Assembly (NCBI GenBank): GCA_965365275.1
Contig: CBDUBA010000001.1
Coordinates: 1-64,000, forward strand
Source: JAGTVG01 sp965365275
Lineage (GTDB): Bacteria > Bacteroidota > Bacteroidia > Cytophagales > Cyclobacteriaceae
Length of the DNA stretch: 64,000 nt
Direction: 5' to 3'
The notes under the pieces are model-generated. The model had not been told where the DNA came from. It was given only the letters and a program-made list of their open reading frames with translations, and searched no databases. The translations under genes were made by a program, and so were the position numbers. Positions 61,737 to 64,000 of this stretch are shown piece after piece; positions within the stretch are counted from its first letter, which is position 1, and each line of letters starts with the position of its first letter.

Positions 61737-62749
61737 GGTTTTACGTAGTTTAAGATCCTGGTTTTACATGTTAAGCACCTCCCCTTGTCATCCATCGCTT
61801 TAATTTTTGTCAAATATCCGTTTTTCCTTTCAATTAGCAATGTTCCACATTGATGACATAAAGTATGTTGACCAGGGGAAAAATTCAAGTTTCCTGTATA
61901 AGTATACGGCAAATGTAATTTTGAGATTTCAAATAATCTGGATATAGTTTCTACAGGTGTTGGTGGATATTGCAATCTATAAGCAGGAAAATATCTTGAA
62001 AGGTGCAATATGGTATATTCACCTAATTCATTGTAGATCCATTTAATCATTTCTTCAAATTCCTTCTCATCATCATTAAGACCAGGAATGATCAGATTGG
62101 TTATTTCGAGATGTTTGCCTGCTTTTCTGATTGTTTTGAGGTTTTCTTTAACAGGATTGATTCTGGCATCAGCAAACTCCTGATAAAAATCATTGTTGAA
62201 TGCCTTCAAATCAATATTAAAAGCATCAATTAGCTCAAGAATTTCTCTGAGTGGTTCTGCTGCAATATAACCATTTGAAACCATCACATTTTTCATTCCC
62301 TGTTTTTTGGATTCCAAGGCAAGATCCATCATAAATTCAAAGTATACGGTGGGTTCATTATACGTGTAGGCAATCCCTATATTAGCAGAATATTGATCAT
62401 TATAGGCCAACACCTGTTCTACACTATGTTGCCTGAGCCAAGGGTAATCATCAACGGTGGTTTGAGAAATATCACAGTTCTGGCAAAAACTGCAACTTAA
62501 GTTACAGCCCACGCTACCAACAGATAAAATTGAGGATGAAGGATAGTAATGATACAGGGGTTTTTTTTCAATTGGGTCCAGGTGGACTGAGGAAATCAGG
62601 CCATAGTTTTCAGCCTGGAGTTTTCCATTAATATTTTTACGGACCCCACACTTTCCACGTTCACCATATGATAAATTACAATAATGAGGGCATAGATTAC
62701 ATCTCAAGGATCCTTTCGATAATTTCTGATAATATTTCCCTTCAGACAT
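61733..62749 (-). CDS. amrS: AmmeMemoRadiSam system radical SAM enzyme
   Basis: 338 residues. Radical SAM cluster motif CNLSCSFCQNC (Cx3Cx2C) at about residues 82-89, in VGSVGCNLSCSFCQN. An N-terminal Cys set (CNLCPHYCNLSYGERGKCGV) and a C-terminal pair of CxxC knuckles (TLCHQCGTLL, GRCLTCKTRI) suggest extra metal or cluster sites. NEPTVYFEFMMDLALESKKQ is the SAM-binding region. Related to pyruvate formate-lyase activating enzymes. First of the two-gene operon with AmrB. Confidence 0.95.
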   Translation of the reverse strand: MSEGKYYQKLSKGSLRCNLCPHYCNLSYGERGKCGVRKNINGKLQAENYGLISSVHLDPIEKKPLYHYYPSSSILSVGSVGCNLSCSFCQNCDISQTTVDDYPWLRQHSVEQVLAYNDQYSANIGIAYTYNEPTVYFEFMMDLALESKKQGMKNVMVSNGYIAAEPLREILELIDAFNIDLKAFNNDFYQEFADARINPVKENLKTIRKAGKHLEITNLIIPGLNDDEKEFEEMIKWIYNELGEYTILHLSRYFPAYRLQYPPTPVETISRLFEISKLHLPYTYTGNLNFSPGQHTLCHQCGTLLIERKNGYLTKIKAMDDKGRCLTCKTRILNYVKP

Positions 62750-62836
62750 AATAGGAATTGGGTTTGCCCTTTACCCAATTTACAATTTTTATAACAGAAA
62801 AGCTATTGAGAAGAATTTCCTACTAGTATTGTTAAT

Positions 62837-63496
62837 CTATTTCTGAAGAAACTTACCAATGATGATGGCAATTATAACCGTATTGTAGAATTGACCAACA
62901 AGACCCAATATAACTGCAAAATTTCTTGAAGCCTCGGTTATTGGTGATATATCACCATAACCAATGGTGGTCAGGGTAATAAAGCTAAAATAGATCAGCT
63001 CCCTCATTGAGTTTTCCGGAAGGGCAAATGAAGCCGGTTCAAGTAGAAAAATAATGCGAAATACAAAATAACCGATTATCCCTATCATAATGTATCCGGT
63101 AAAAGCACCCAGCACAACATTCAAGGTTATCAACTTTGATCTGAATATCTGACCAATCAATTCAGAGAATAATGTGATAAAATATATGAATATGATCAGC
63201 ATAAAGAACACCTGAAAATTTTCGCTAAGCGGTCGGATCACATTATGGACAATTTCAGCTACAATACCAATTATCCCGATTGCAAGTGTGAAGAGCTTAA
63301 CAATTTTTGAATCAGCACTGATCAGGAATAAGCTGCTGAAAATAAACAATACAAAAAGAATATCAGATAAAAAATCTGAATGGGATTTACCCAAAAGGGA
63401 AGGGAGAAAAAGAAATGCGGCCAGTGCAGTTAAAAATATAGGGTATTTGAAATCATCCTGAATATTTGATAACAACTTAGTATTTTTCCAGGTCAT
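62837..63496 (-). CDS. Potassium channel family protein
   Basis: 219 residues with about six membrane helices. The pore is near the C terminus: FSFITLTTIGYGDISPITEA contains the selectivity filter TIGYGD, followed by the last helix FAVILGLVGQFYNTVIIAII. There is no RCK or cyclic-nucleotide domain. The first four helices do not show the charged S4 of voltage-gated channels. Likely a simple K+ channel in the inner membrane. It lies 9 bp after the sulfatase stop, on the same strand. Confidence 0.92.
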   Translation of the reverse strand: MTWKNTKLLSNIQDDFKYPIFLTALAAFLFLPSLLGKSHSDFLSDILFVLFIFSSLFLISADSKIVKLFTLAIGIIGIVAEIVHNVIRPLSENFQVFFMLIIFIYFITLFSELIGQIFRSKLITLNVVLGAFTGYIMIGIIGYFVFRIIFLLEPASFALPENSMRELIYFSFITLTTIGYGDISPITEASRNFAVILGLVGQFYNTVIIAIIIGKFLQK

Positions 63497-63505
63497 CAGT
63501 TATAA

Positions 63506-64000
63506 CTATTTGTTTATATTAAATTTCGAATCTTCTGAAATCCAATCCGGTACCGGGAAGGTTCTCATCACATTAAATCTCTTATAGGTTTCCCAGATAT
63601 CTCCCTTCCCAATTGCCCGAGGATCTTGTGTTTCTTTAAGTGTTATCTGTAATCGTTCCCTCAATGTACTTAAAATAGACTGATATTCAGGTAAAGAAGA
63701 AAGATTATTCAGACAAAATGGATCTTGCTGTATATCAAATAATTCTTCCATTGGGCGTTTTGCAACAGCAAGATCAAAAAAGTATTTTATGGAATCAACA
63801 GCACGGTGTTCATATATATAACTTTCCTGGAAATCATCTATATCGTGATATCCAGGTATTAATTCCATTTGATCATTATATTTAACGGGAGCGCCTGCAG
63901 GCCATCTTTCAGGTTTAAAATTCTTGATATACAGAAATTCATGAGTTCTCAAAGCTCTAATGGGGTAAGATAAATTTTGCCACCTGGAGCAGGAATGTCT
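63506..64000 (-). CDS. Sulfatase, C-terminal part, cut by the window edge
   Basis: The frame is open to the right edge and reads about 164 residues before the stop at 63506. The segment RWQNLSYPIRALRTHEFLYI then KNFKPERWPAG, RPMEELFDIQQDPFCLNNLS and KGDIWETYKRFNVMRTFPVP is the typical C-terminal domain of heparan N-sulfatase-like family sulfatases. The catalytic Cys/Ser motif must lie right of the window. A TTG at 63952 is internal, not a start. Confidence 0.9.
   Translation of the reverse strand, partial: RHSCSRWQNLSYPIRALRTHEFLYIKNFKPERWPAGAPVKYNDQMELIPGYHDIDDFQESYIYEHRAVDSIKYFFDLAVAKRPMEELFDIQQDPFCLNNLSSLPEYQSILSTLRERLQITLKETQDPRAIGKGDIWETYKRFNVMRTFPVPDWISEDSKFNINK

Noticed and set aside
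63950..63952. TTG at 63952 as the start of a small protein
   Set aside because: The frame continues to the window edge with sulfatase sequence, so the TTG is an internal Leu codon.

Overview
The window looks like a chromosome segment from a free-living member of the Bacteroidota. The bases are AT-rich, start codons lack strong Shine-Dalgarno sequences, several upstream regions carry the Bacteroidota promoter pattern (TTTG near -33, TAnnTTTG near -7), and many genes belong to families typical of the phylum: DUF5686, DUF2911, DUF2652, DUF4252, DUF4097, LytTR two-component pairs and multi-PAS orphan kinases. I cannot name a genus; a Cytophagia-like organism is a guess.

Layout. 0-6.3 kb: tRNA-Gly, unrecognised small envelope genes, a TPM/TPM/LemA cluster, and tRNA-Pro followed by a 94-bp exact duplication of its 3' end and terminator. 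6.3-17 kb: GlnS, a PAS histidine kinase, a DUF5686 outer-membrane protein, a TPR protein, YjbQ, small envelope proteins and a two-domain universal stress protein. 17.0-18.5 kb: about 1.5 kb with no protein gene, holding what I read as two tandem paralogous non-coding RNA units. Each has its own promoter, shared 5' and 3' ends and an intrinsic terminator. The first carries a roughly 400-bp array of small hairpins at 25-nt spacing, many capped by UNCG-type tetraloops; the second carries only two such hairpins. 18.5-30.6 kb: an SRAP protein, MscS channel, acyltransferase, LytS/LytTR system with a LiaF-like protein, a cyclase-like DUF2652 protein and a six-PAS kinase. 30.8-42.1 kb: MnmA and a mixed set of metabolic and envelope genes. 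42.1-42.75 kb: a dead bile acid:sodium symporter gene. 42.9-45.1 kb: an ECF sigma operon with two DUF4252 genes. 45.2-47.5 kb: a hybrid kinase and a DUF4097 repeat protein.

47.8-57.8 kb: the best understood unit, a branched-chain amino acid operon ilvD-ilvB-ilvN-ilvC-leuC-leuD-cimA-leuB. It is preceded by a 22-residue leader peptide with 5 Ile, 6 Val and 1 Leu, whose stop codon lies in the 5' strand of an 11-bp antiterminator that competes with a 12-bp intrinsic terminator. The synthase gene is of the Leptospira citramalate synthase type, so the operon appears able to make isoleucine from pyruvate without threonine deaminase. This fits the Ile/Val-rich, Leu-poor leader.

57.8-58.2 kb: a second, unrelated degenerate array with a regular 40-nt period. 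58.2-64 kb: a large PIG-L deacetylase, the AmmeMemoRadiSam pair AmrB/AmrS, a potassium channel and the C-terminal end of a sulfatase cut by the window edge. The most novel-looking items are the paired hairpin-array RNAs, the 40-nt array and the tRNA-tail duplication. The attenuator/citramalate operon is the strongest functional inference.
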